A stretch of DNA of 11,793 bases from JAGDYD01 sp046536675 (lineage in GTDB: Archaea > Micrarchaeota > Micrarchaeia > Micrarchaeales > CABMGC01). Position 1 is the stretch's first letter. Each line of letters starts with the position of its first letter. Location of the stretch: NCBI GenBank assembly GCA_046536675.1, contig JAWDMK010000021.1:1-11793 (forward strand). Direction: 5' to 3'. The translations under genes and the position numbers were made by a program. The notes below the pieces were generated by a model that worked only from the letters and a program-made list of their open reading frames with translations, had not been told where the DNA came from and did no database searches. Shown one piece after another: positions 1 through 7,123 of the stretch.

Positions 1-1670
1 CGGGCTTGAACCAATACACATGCAATGTAAGCAACTCATGCTATTCATGCCAAACTGTGCCTAGCTGCAACCTTGTAATGTATAAGACAGATGGCGTTAC
101 AGGGCCTTTTGCGCAAGATATTATGAAGTTTGAAAATGCTTATAAACTTCTCAACTCAAGCTTTAATGCGTTTTATTCCAGCATAGAAAATATGAATACA
201 AAGAATGTAGCATATAATCTTGCAATAGCAAACTCTGCATTGGCAAATATAACAAACATTACAAAAAGCCTTTATACAAATGGTCTATTTCCACCTACAA
301 ATGTAACAAATGCTATGCTTTCCCAATGTGTATTTTATCCTAACCCAAGCACAGCGCCTTGGTACTGCTTTGCATTTGGTTATTGCAATGCACTAACATA
401 CAACTTTTCTATACTTAACAATACAGCTAGTATAATGGAAAAGATAAATTCAATGCCAATACAGGAATCACAGCTATACCTTGTAGCTTATAATGCAAGT
501 GTGACAGAGAGCAAGTATATTGCACCGATCCTTTATATGCGCAAGACAGCAGAGCTTAATAAGATATTAAATGTAACCCTTGCAAACTACTCTAGCGTTG
601 TCAACGGTTCGCAGCTTGTGCTTAGCCACATAAGCAATGCAAGCCTTGAAAACAATTTGAACAAGCTTATCTCGCTTAGAAACTACACAATAAACAATTT
701 CGTATCAATAAACCTAAGTGCATATAACAAAACCCTCGCTTTATACCTTGCAAATACAACTTATCTTTATTCAAAGCTTAATGCTACCTATACAAGCATG
801 CTCAGCCTTGCAAAAAGCAATACAGCTCTTCTTCTAAAAGAGCAGCTTAATTCAATGGTTCCAAACGCCAAACTTGCTAGCCTTTCATTGCAGGAGCTTG
901 CCTTGAACAATATGCTTAATGGCAGGATAAGCAATGTATCTCTAGCATTTGCTCAGCTAAAATCGATTAACAAAGAGGCAAGCATGCTTTATTCTGCTCC
1001 ATTTGGGCTTGTAGAGATTGCAAGGGCTATAGATGGGCCATTTGCAAGGAGCATGTCTATAATTATACCAATGCCTTATTCGTCTAATGTTCTGCTTGCG
1101 CCAATATATGGTGCATTATTAAGCCTTCTTATAGGCATAGTGGCCTTTGGCATATTGTTTATCTTCTACATGAATTTAAGGCTTAAAAGAAAAATAGTTA
1201 TAAACAAACGCACAATGAGGAATTGGCATATGCTGTTTGGTATAGTATGGCTTTTCATAATATTATATGTAGGCCTTACCTATCTTTATGCAAGTGAAGC
1301 CAACTCATTTGCACCAATAAGTGCATTCGATTCAGCTGTAGCACAATCGCATTATGTTGTTGTAGCACTTAATGGTACGCCAAGCCTAAGCCAATATCAA
1401 TGTGCAAGCCTTGTAAGCAAGAACCTTATAAGCATGGGGAAGGAGCCTGTCTTAATATATATAAACAATAATACATGCACAGTTGGTAGCAATAGTGTTA
1501 GCTTGAGCACATGCATGAACTACTATGCAAGGTCAAGTATACCGATGGTTATACTTACAAACAGCAACTCTAGCCTGATAAAGCCTTACTCATTCTACGG
1601 CTCTTATCTAGCATTCAATGGAAATGAGAGCCTTATGAATGCGTGCTACGCTGCTCTATTACTAAAGTGA
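1..1670 (+). CDS. Asn-rich, Cys-containing surface protein with two membrane helices (5' partial)
   Basis: I do not recognise the family. The frame is open to the window edge (first full codon at 3) and no signal peptide is visible, so the true start lies upstream; the TTG at 6 is unlikely to be it. Numbering from position 6: a cysteine cluster spaced C-x5-C-x2-C-x5-C at residues 6, 12, 15 and 21, three more Cys at 108, 121 and 127, then a long, probably helical ectodomain to about 355. A hydrophobic helix at about 363-389, a basic loop (RLKRK...KR) and a second helix at about 408-428 follow. The basic loop should be cytoplasmic, which puts the N-terminal part and the C-terminal domain (about 448-554) outside. 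That domain has Cys at 466, 491, 503 and 547. About 22 N-x-S/T sequons suggest heavy N-glycosylation. The next gene starts 4 bases downstream and carries a similar C-terminal domain. A structural envelope role is inference. Confidence 0.8.
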   Translation, partial: GLNQYTCNVSNSCYSCQTVPSCNLVMYKTDGVTGPFAQDIMKFENAYKLLNSSFNAFYSSIENMNTKNVAYNLAIANSALANITNITKSLYTNGLFPPTNVTNAMLSQCVFYPNPSTAPWYCFAFGYCNALTYNFSILNNTASIMEKINSMPIQESQLYLVAYNASVTESKYIAPILYMRKTAELNKILNVTLANYSSVVNGSQLVLSHISNASLENNLNKLISLRNYTINNFVSINLSAYNKTLALYLANTTYLYSKLNATYTSMLSLAKSNTALLLKEQLNSMVPNAKLASLSLQELALNNMLNGRISNVSLAFAQLKSINKEASMLYSAPFGLVEIARAIDGPFARSMSIIIPMPYSSNVLLAPIYGALLSLLIGIVAFGILFIFYMNLRLKRKIVINKRTMRNWHMLFGIVWLFIILYVGLTYLYASEANSFAPISAFDSAVAQSHYVVVALNGTPSLSQYQCASLVSKNLISMGKEPVLIYINNNTCTVGSNSVSLSTCMNYYARSSIPMVILTNSNSSLIKPYSFYGSYLAFNGNESLMNACYAALLLK

Positions 1671-1674
1671 ATTT

Positions 1675-2274
1675 ATGGCTAGCAAAAGAGAAAAAGAAAC
1701 AGTTAAAAAAGCTAAGGAAAATGCCGCTAGTGCTAGCGGTGCTAATGTAGCTAGCTCCGTGTCTAGATCAGAAAAAGCTGCTCGCGAAAAGAAAAACAGG
1801 GGCAAAGGTTTAGAGTATTTATTTGTTTTATTGGTAATTTTAGCGATAATAATCATTGCATACTTGGCCTTTTCAAACTTCCTTCTTACTCCTTTTTCGA
1901 CGTTTGCATCTAATTTCCATGCTGCCCCACGGGTTGCGCTTGTTGTTTTCTTCTCAAATGAGTCAGAGTACATGTCAGAGTATCCGTGCTTTACAAAAAT
2001 GATAGAATCTATAGCCTATACAAGGAATGCCACTACTATAGACTTTTTCATAATAAACGGAACAACATGCACATACCCTTCAACAGGTCTTGGCAAACCT
2101 ATACAAATAGCGACAACAAATGCGTCTAAGTGCCTTAGTGTTGCCAAAGCAGAGCCAAGCATTTTTATGAACTATAGCAATGTCAATAGAACGATAATAA
2201 CTCCTTATCATCTCTATATCTATGGCAATAATGCATATATGAATGCGTGCCCTATCGCATCTGATCTTATATAA
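1675..2274 (+). CDS. Single-pass membrane protein with four-Cys ectodomain, related to the C-terminus of the preceding gene
   Basis: Family not recognised. Residues 1-45 are Lys/Ala/Ser-rich and highly charged (probably cytoplasmic and disordered). A hydrophobic helix spans about 47-70, and residues 80-199 form an extracytoplasmic domain with Cys at 105, 132, 153 and 192 and six N-x-S/T sequons. The domain shares landmarks with the C-terminus of the upstream protein: a hydrophobic strand at its start, N-x-TCT at the second Cys, a PY-x2-Y motif, then GN followed by MNAC at the last Cys. The ATG lies 4 bases after the upstream stop, with only a weak AAGTGA before it, so translational coupling is likely. 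The stop codon is 2 bases from the stop of the convergent DUF2079 gene. A partner role with the upstream protein, such as a shared cell-surface complex, is inference from synteny and similarity. No catalytic motif was seen. Confidence 0.8.
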   Translation: MASKREKETVKKAKENAASASGANVASSVSRSEKAAREKKNRGKGLEYLFVLLVILAIIIIAYLAFSNFLLTPFSTFASNFHAAPRVALVVFFSNESEYMSEYPCFTKMIESIAYTRNATTIDFFIINGTTCTYPSTGLGKPIQIATTNASKCLSVAKAEPSIFMNYSNVNRTIITPYHLYIYGNNAYMNACPIASDLI

Positions 2275-2276
2275 GC

Positions 2277-3599
2277 TTATACTTTTTTGTATATCTCAAG
2301 CCCGTTTTCCGATAAGTAAGGTGTATAATTATTGTGCATGTATGCATATACATTAAATTCGCTAGAGTTCATTGGTAAATAGTCGCCAAGGTTTCTATCT
2401 ATAATTATATATTCTGGCTTGAACCAGAATGTTGTGTAATTCAGTTTTTCAAACCACATGGGTTTTTCATCTGGCGGATTCTCTACATAAAGCATATTGT
2501 AAAGATGCGGCGTTATGCTGCCTTGCGCCATTATGCTTGTATTAAGTGAATTAGCAACAATATCTATATTTGCTACTTTTGCATTGCTAAATGGGCTTGG
2601 AAAATGGTAAAGAATAATGAATGAAATTAAGAACATTATTGCAAAGAAGTAAACATTTATCTCTATTAGCTTTGGATTAAGCCTCGTTGTTTGTGAACCA
2701 AGCAACGCACCTGCCAAGCCGCCTATAGCGTAGGCAAAATACTGCATGTAAGGTGTTATGAAGAGGATGTTTCTAACTACAAATATCTCTGCTAGCCACG
2801 GCGCCAAAAAGAATATGCTGGGCAGCAGTGCAAATATGCTTGTTATTCCAAAGGAGAAGAATCCCATCGCAAGCCAGAACAGAGAAGCTATTCCAATGGC
2901 GTTTGTTGTAGGCTTAGCGAGGACATTTTGCTGTTCGCCAAAAAAGTTCATAACCCTAAGCTGCGGAGGCACATCCGCTTTTATACTGATTGAGAGGAGC
3001 CAGTAAGCTGCTATGAATATTATTGCAATAAGCAACGAAGCAAAAAGGAGCTTAAGCATTTTCTTATCGCTATTCTTCCTTTTTAAGAGCTCATATATTA
3101 TTAAGCCCATAGCAAAGAAGAGTGCCAATGCTGCTCCTGTGTCTATTATAGAAAGAAGTATAATGAAGCTAATAACAAAGAAGCTGCTTTTCTTTAAATA
3201 TAGATATAGGCTTAGCATGTAGAAGAATGGCAATATTCCTTCAAGGTGTGCATCAAAAACGCCCAAACCCCAAAGTGCAGGATTGATAAGATACGCTATT
3301 GCGAACGCAAAGCCTACACGCTTCTCCCTTAGTCTGCCTATCATGTAAATAATTGGTGCTGTAAAAGCCATGAAAAAGTTTTGAAGCCATATGAATGAGA
3401 AAGGATTGCCAACTAGCTTATAAAATGCAAATACAATAGGGAAGAAGAATGAGAGATGGTTCATGAATACAAAAAATTGCAACGCGCTTATGTGCTGAGT
3501 AGCATAATAATACAGATTATAATCAGCAAGTCCTATGTCAAAGTATGTTGAGACGAAGTTTGCATACCTTATGTAAGCGTATGTATTCCAAAAGAGCAT
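2277..3599 (-). CDS. DUF2079-type polytopic membrane protein (start uncertain)
   Basis: This is a polytopic membrane protein with a C-terminal soluble tail, matching the DUF2079 pattern as I know it. The landmarks are a first helix leading to FDIGLADYNL (about 20-29), NHLSFFFP at 47-54, an Ile/Phe-rich helix with WLQN, and AYLINPALWG-x-GVFDAHLE at 102-120 (the family's PALxG...DFHPE motif). DTGAALALF follows, then several more helices, and a soluble domain after about residue 340. The function of the family is not settled; its architecture resembles membrane glycosyltransferases of the GT-C type, so a role in envelope glycosylation is inference. The ATG at 3599 falls inside the first transmembrane segment. 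The frame stays open upstream to the aRF1 stop (3662-3660), encoding a basic-then-hydrophobic stretch (AKARIGFLSVIILAIIY) that looks like the real N-terminus. No ATG, GTG or TTG occurs in that extension; ATT at 3638 is one candidate. It is the last gene of the serS-prf1 run. Confidence 0.82.
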   Translation of the reverse strand: MLFWNTYAYIRYANFVSTYFDIGLADYNLYYYATQHISALQFFVFMNHLSFFFPIVFAFYKLVGNPFSFIWLQNFFMAFTAPIIYMIGRLREKRVGFAFAIAYLINPALWGLGVFDAHLEGILPFFYMLSLYLYLKKSSFFVISFIILLSIIDTGAALALFFAMGLIIYELLKRKNSDKKMLKLLFASLLIAIIFIAAYWLLSISIKADVPPQLRVMNFFGEQQNVLAKPTTNAIGIASLFWLAMGFFSFGITSIFALLPSIFFLAPWLAEIFVVRNILFITPYMQYFAYAIGGLAGALLGSQTTRLNPKLIEINVYFFAIMFLISFIILYHFPSPFSNAKVANIDIVANSLNTSIMAQGSITPHLYNMLYVENPPDEKPMWFEKLNYTTFWFKPEYIIIDRNLGDYLPMNSSEFNVYAYMHNNYTPYLSENGLEIYKKV

Positions 3600-3654
3600 A
3601 TAAATTATTGCTAATATTATTACCGATAAAAAGCCAATCCTTGCTTTCGCAAAA

Positions 3655-3660
3655 CCACCT
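3655..3660 (-). promoter_or_regulatory. Shine-Dalgarno-like AGGTGG overlapping the aRF1 stop
   Basis: The minus strand reads TAAGGTGG, so the release factor stop codon runs straight into a good match to the archaeal anti-Shine-Dalgarno partner (AGGTGA). It is 55 bases before the ATG at 3599, far too distant to serve it, but only 16 bases before the in-frame ATT at 3638. It therefore argues that translation of the DUF2079 gene begins upstream of 3599. Confidence 0.5.
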
Positions 3661-4853
3661 TATTTGTACCTTAGCAAAGCCCCTATGCCTGTAAAGCCCA
3701 TTAAGAATTCTTTGCCGTAAGAGCTTTCACTCGATACAAATACCGTTTCAACACCTTTCTTGTCTGCAAGATCTATAAGCTCTTCTATAGCATCATCTAC
3801 ACTAACAATGCTAAGCACTCCACCGCAACTATGCCTTTCTTCTCTATGCCCGTTTTGTTCAAGTTTTTCAAACTCTGCTCCGCAGCTGTTGCACTTATAT
3901 TTTACCTTTTCTAGCTCTATGTCCTTGTTTATTATAAGTGTGCTTACCTGGTTTGCCTCAAGAGCTTTTTTTGTATTTTCATAGCCGTATGTTGCTAATC
4001 CCCCTCTTGAGATCTCTTGGATAAACTTCTCTATTACTCTTCTCTCTTGCGAAGCCTCTTGCTGTTCTAATAAATCTCTAGCCTTGTCTACAAGCTCCTC
4101 CAAGCCGTATTCGTCTGTGTAGCCTGTATCGTAAATTCCAAGGATCTTTATTTGGTAGTTTAAAACATTGCTCTTTGCAAAATTCTCTTTTGCAGGACCA
4201 GGGCCGCCTATGATAAGGCCTTTTATCTTAAACTGGTACTGCTCGAAAAGCTGATTAATTGCATCACCTATTCTTTTGTAGTAATCTTCTATACTCTCTT
4301 CTATTGCACGCTCATAACGCCTTGCTGATTGGCCGCCCTTCCTTACTTTTGCGTGTGCTGTTGAATTTAGCCTTTTAACAACCCTTATATGTGTGCCAGA
4401 TAATGTTGCTATTGTCGCTTCCCTGCCATCCATTACTAGAAGCGCAAACGTGTCTCTAGCTTCAACCATCTCTTCTATTGGTTCCAAAAGAAATGTTGAA
4501 TCACATCGGTAAATATTAACTTTGAGGGGCTGTGGTGGCTCCATTGAAAAGAGCTCTATATCTGTTTTTCCAGGATCCCTTGAGATATTTCCGCAAAACA
4601 CAACAAGCCCATTCTTGGGCGTTTCCTTGAAGAGCTTAAGATACTGCATTATCTTTTCTATAGCGCTAAGCACATTAGTTCTTGTAGTCTTGGATTTAAT
4701 GTTAGAAGACTGGCTATACTCTTCCCTTAGCCTTGCAACTTCTTCGCTTATCTGAAAGCCTGCAGGAATATAAACACTGATAAGCTCTGTACCCGAGCCT
4801 CTTATCGACTTTAGCCTCTTTATCTCTTTCATTATTTCGTATTCTTTCTTCAT
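3660..4853 (-). CDS. prf1: Peptide chain release factor aRF1
   Basis: Archaeal class-1 release factor (aRF1/eRF1). It decodes all three stop codons in the ribosomal A site and triggers hydrolysis of peptidyl-tRNA. It has 397 residues, close to the family length of about 400-420. Domain 1 carries NIKS at 51-54 and YRCDSTF at 115-121 (the YxCxxxF stop-recognition motif). The catalytic GGQ lies at 173-175 in a basic setting (KVRKGGQSARR). The C-terminal domain has C321-x2-C324 and H341-x-C343, probable zinc ligands as in other archaeal aRF1 minidomains. The ATG at 4853 follows the serS stop by 10 bases, so co-transcription with serS is likely; a second in-frame ATG at 4832 is possible but less likely. 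Its TAA stop is followed in frame by the open extension of the DUF2079 gene. Confidence 0.97.
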   Translation of the reverse strand: MKKEYEIMKEIKRLKSIRGSGTELISVYIPAGFQISEEVARLREEYSQSSNIKSKTTRTNVLSAIEKIMQYLKLFKETPKNGLVVFCGNISRDPGKTDIELFSMEPPQPLKVNIYRCDSTFLLEPIEEMVEARDTFALLVMDGREATIATLSGTHIRVVKRLNSTAHAKVRKGGQSARRYERAIEESIEDYYKRIGDAINQLFEQYQFKIKGLIIGGPGPAKENFAKSNVLNYQIKILGIYDTGYTDEYGLEELVDKARDLLEQQEASQERRVIEKFIQEISRGGLATYGYENTKKALEANQVSTLIINKDIELEKVKYKCNSCGAEFEKLEQNGHREERHSCGGVLSIVSVDDAIEELIDLADKKGVETVFVSSESSYGKEFLMGFTGIGALLRYK

Positions 4854-4863
4854 AAAAAACGCC

Positions 4864-6165
4864 TTAGCCTATCTTACGCTTGCCCATATATGGAACCAGC
4901 ACATCAGGCACAGTTATCGTTCCATCTTCATTTGTATAGTTCTCAATAATTGCAACTATCGCCCTTTCAGTCGCTATTGCTGTTGCATTAAGCGTGTGCG
5001 CATATTTTCTCTCTCCTTTTTCATCATATTTTATGTCTAGCCTTAAGCTCTGCCAGTCTGTGCAGTTTGAGCATGAGCACATCTCGCCGTATCTCTTTTG
5101 AACAGGCAAATACGCTTCTAGGTCATACTTCTTAGCTGCTACAATGCCTATATCGCCTGTGCATATATTTACTATCCTATAAGGAATGCCAAGAGCCTTG
5201 AATAGCTCCTCTTCGTTAGATGCTAATTCTTCAAAATATTTCCATGAATCTTCTTGCCTGCTGAAAATGAATTGCTCAACTTTGTAGAATTGATGGACCC
5301 TAAATATACCCTTTGTATCCTTGCCGTGTGCACCTGCCTCTCTTCTAAAGCATGGGCTCCAACCAACATATTTCTTTGGCAATTCATTTGCTGAAAATAC
5401 ATGATTAGCATGCATAGCAGCAATCGGGTGTTCAGATGTGCTGATCATGAAGAGCTCATCTTCTATATGCTCTATATTCTTATTCTGCATTGCTTCCCTT
5501 GACTCGCCAACCCTATAGAGTGCGTCTTCAAAATCCGCAAGTGAGGTAACACCCTTGTAGTATTCTCTCTTCATCATAAGCGGCGGTGCGATTAGCGTAT
5601 AGCCTTTCTTCACAAGCGTGTCTATTGCAAACCTTATCAAGGAAAGCTCAAGCAATGCAATATCGCTCTTTAAATAATAAAATCTAGCCCCAGCAACCTT
5701 GGCAGCATTCTCAAGGTCTAGCATATCAAGCTTTTTTAATATTTCTTCATGTCCTGGTAGGTTTCTATCTTTAGGCTCGCCAAACCTCTTTACCTCAACA
5801 TTATCGTTGCTATCTTTGCCATAAGGAACGCTTTCATGCAATATATTAGGCATATTCCATAAAAGCTTGTTGAGCTCCTTCTCATATTCTTCAAGGAGCT
5901 TTGCATTCTCTTCTATCGCCTTTTTTATTGTAGCTAGCTCTTTTATCTTCTCTTCAGCCTCTTTTACCTTTCCGCTTTTTTTGAGCTCTGATATCTCCAA
6001 GCTATCCTTGTTCCTTTTAGCCTCAAGCTTTTGCGTTTCTGTCTTCAGGGCACGCCATTCTTTGTCGAGCTCCAGGATCTTATCGATAGGGTAATCTATC
6101 TGCCTCTTAGCAAGCGAGGCCTTTATTGCATCAAGATTATCCCTTACATATTTCGCTGTTATCAT
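4864..6165 (-). CDS. serS: Seryl-tRNA synthetase
   Basis: Class II aminoacyl-tRNA synthetase that charges tRNA-Ser (and tRNA-Sec where present) with serine. It is the common SerRS type, not the rare methanogen form. Its 433 residues match the usual length. Residues about 27-100 form the charged coiled-coil arm that grips the long variable arm of tRNA-Ser. TSEHPI at 243-248 replaces the usual TxExP serine-binding motif. Motif 2 is FRREAGAHGKDTKGIFRVHQF from about 273, and EMCSCSNCTDWQ lies at 361-372. Motif 3 is LNATAIATERAIVAIIENY at 392-410, with the conserved Arg at 401. The C-terminal tail VPDVLVPYMG is standard. The ATG at 6165 is supported by a strong AGAGGTA five bases upstream. It is the first gene of the serS-prf1-DUF2079 run. 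Confidence 0.97.
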   Translation of the reverse strand: MITAKYVRDNLDAIKASLAKRQIDYPIDKILELDKEWRALKTETQKLEAKRNKDSLEISELKKSGKVKEAEEKIKELATIKKAIEENAKLLEEYEKELNKLLWNMPNILHESVPYGKDSNDNVEVKRFGEPKDRNLPGHEEILKKLDMLDLENAAKVAGARFYYLKSDIALLELSLIRFAIDTLVKKGYTLIAPPLMMKREYYKGVTSLADFEDALYRVGESREAMQNKNIEHIEDELFMISTSEHPIAAMHANHVFSANELPKKYVGWSPCFRREAGAHGKDTKGIFRVHQFYKVEQFIFSRQEDSWKYFEELASNEEELFKALGIPYRIVNICTGDIGIVAAKKYDLEAYLPVQKRYGEMCSCSNCTDWQSLRLDIKYDEKGERKYAHTLNATAIATERAIVAIIENYTNEDGTITVPDVLVPYMGKRKIG

Positions 6166-6170
6166 GCAAA

Positions 6171-6177
6171 TACCTCT
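6171..6177 (-). promoter_or_regulatory. Ribosome binding site of serS
   Basis: Minus-strand AGAGGTA ends 5 bases before the ATG at 6165. It is the clearest Shine-Dalgarno in the window and fixes the serS start. Confidence 0.75.
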
Positions 6178-6199
6178 AAGATAAAGCTAAATAAATATA

Positions 6200-6224
6200 C
6201 AAAAACGTATATATAAGTATTTTG
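6200..6224. promoter_or_regulatory. Near-palindromic bidirectional promoter for serS and tRNA-Leu
   Basis: An alternating TATATATA core (6208-6215) is flanked symmetrically by CAAAA (6200-6204) and TTTTG (6220-6224), centred at about 6212. Counting about 27 bases each way from the core puts starts near 6185 on the minus strand (a leader of about 20 bases holding the serS ribosome binding site) and near 6239 on the plus strand, 6 bases before the tRNA. A/T-rich arms on both sides can act as TFB-recognition elements. A second A/T-rich word at 6190-6199 is a weaker candidate for serS alone. Confidence 0.6.
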
Positions 6225-6244
6225 TTTATCTTTATTCTGTCTGA

Positions 6245-6331
6245 GCAGGGGTGGCGGAGCCTGGTCAAACGCGACGGGTTTAGGGCCCGTTTCCTTTAGT
6301 GGATTCGAGAGTTCAAATCTCTCCCCCTGCA
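6245..6331 (+). tRNA. tRNA-Leu (UAG anticodon)
   Basis: A class II cloverleaf folds by eye. The acceptor stem GCAGGGG (6245-6251) pairs perfectly with CCCCTGC (6324-6330), and A6331 is the discriminator base, as expected for Leu. A 3-bp D stem GCG/CGC encloses the loop with GG. The anticodon stem ACGGG/CCCGT (6274-6278, 6286-6290) encloses TTTAGGG with anticodon TAG at 6281-6283, which reads CUN and best CUA. A 16-base variable arm contains a TCC/GGA stem. The T stem GAGAG/CTCTC (6307-6311, 6319-6323) encloses TTCAAAT. No intron is present and CCA is not encoded, which is common in archaea. Confidence 0.96.
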
Positions 6332-6355
6332 AGGTGGTGCCTAGGCAGAAATGGG

Positions 6356-6368
6356 TTAAAAATTTATT
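6356..6368 (+). promoter_or_regulatory. Possible weak promoter for the phosphoesterase
   Basis: TTAAAAATTTATT is the only TATA-like A/T run between the tRNA and the ATG at 6430. It would give a leader of about 40 bases. It is not a good TATA match, and the gene could instead be read through from the tRNA. Confidence 0.3.
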
Positions 6369-6429
6369 GCAAGTCCGCTTAGTTTTACAGAAGGGGGTAG
6401 CTTTAGCATCATTTGAGATAGATGATTAA

Positions 6430-7121
6430 ATGATAAAATTTGTTGTCGGCAAGCCAGCTCTTATTGTGATAATTTAGTAATTGGTGATCTGCACATAGGC
6501 TTAGAGGAGAAGCTGGCAGAGAAGGGAATAAATATAGAGGATTTATCAAAACGCATGGGTAGAGAAGCAAGAATGATCTTCGATGAGAGCAAAGCAAAGC
6601 GTATTGTAATACTTGGAGATGTAAAAGAGAGCATAACGTATCCAACACGCATTGGTTATTCTAAACTGAGGGATTTTTTCGGCGAGCTTAAGGGTATTGA
6701 GATTATAATATTAAAGGGCAACCATGATGCACATATAAAGGAAGTCCTTAAATTGCTCCACCTTGATTATAATGTTGAGAAAGAGCTTTTGCTTAAAGAA
6801 GCTGCGCTTCTTCATGGAAATGCTTATCCAAGCAAAGATGCTCTAAGGAAGAAATACCTTATTATGGGACATGGGCACGCCGCTTATGGCCCTATAGGGG
6901 GGAGCATGGAAAAGATATGGATTATTGCAGAGTCAAGAAAGAAGCATAAGCTTATACTTGTGCCCGCTTTCAATCCGATTATAACAGGCAGCAATATAAG
7001 AAACTGGGACACAGATATTGGTATATTTAGGGCTGGCTCATTTAACATAAATACAGCAAAGGTCTTTAGCTTAGACGGCAAGCTTCTCGGCCTACTTGGT
7101 GAGTTTGCCAACAAAGCTTAA
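6430..7121 (+). CDS. SbcD/Mre11-related archaeal metallophosphoesterase, interrupted by a frame break near 6467
   Basis: Calcineurin-like phosphoesterase of the archaeal SbcD/Mre11-related group; the substrate is unknown. Metal-binding motifs are all visible: GDLHIGLE (D at 6486, H at 6492), GDVKES (D at 6618), GNHD (6717-6728), LLHGN (H at 6813) and GHGHA (6867-6881). The gene appears to begin at ATG 6430 as MIKFVVGKPALIV. That frame hits TAG at 6475, while the continuation DNLVIGDLHIG is in the -1 frame. Joining the two gives the expected family N-terminus (PALIV-DNLVIGDLH), so one base seems to be missing after GT at 6466-6467. The first ATG in the downstream frame is 6555, which would give 188 residues without the first metal motif. 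No other decay is seen, so this is a recent mutation, a sequence error, or a programmed -1 shift. The stop lies 2 bases from the GGR stop. Confidence 0.85.
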
Positions 7122-7123
7122 AA

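Noticed and set aside
6..8. TTG at 6 as the start of the first gene
   Set aside because: The frame stays open to the window edge and the product from here lacks a signal peptide although it is clearly a surface protein. The gene is better treated as cut at its 5' end.
1..1100. Recurrent short words such as AGCAATGCAAGC in the first gene as a DNA repeat
   Set aside because: They follow from frequent Ser-Asn-Ala-Ser codons and have no regular period, so they are composition and not a repeat array.
1662..1973. Minus-strand 103-codon open frame opposite the two surface-protein genes
   Set aside because: It is antisense to a well-supported gene, has a low-complexity product and no promoter or ribosome binding site.
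6332..6429. A possible small RNA or riboswitch between the tRNA and the phosphoesterase
   Set aside because: No stable hairpin or known aptamer pattern was visible; only one weak A/T-rich promoter candidate is present.
6471..6481. An 11-base insertion (AATTTAGTAAT) as the cause of the phosphoesterase frame break
   Set aside because: Removing it also restores a frame, but a single missing base after 6467 keeps the family-like DNLVIGDLH segment and is the simpler event.
6555..6557. ATG 6555 as the true phosphoesterase start
   Set aside because: It drops the GDLH metal motif that is encoded just upstream and that the family needs.
6409..6652. Two minus-strand open frames of 63 and 79 codons opposite the phosphoesterase start
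   Set aside because: Their products show no family features, and the plus strand encodes recognisable phosphoesterase motifs throughout.
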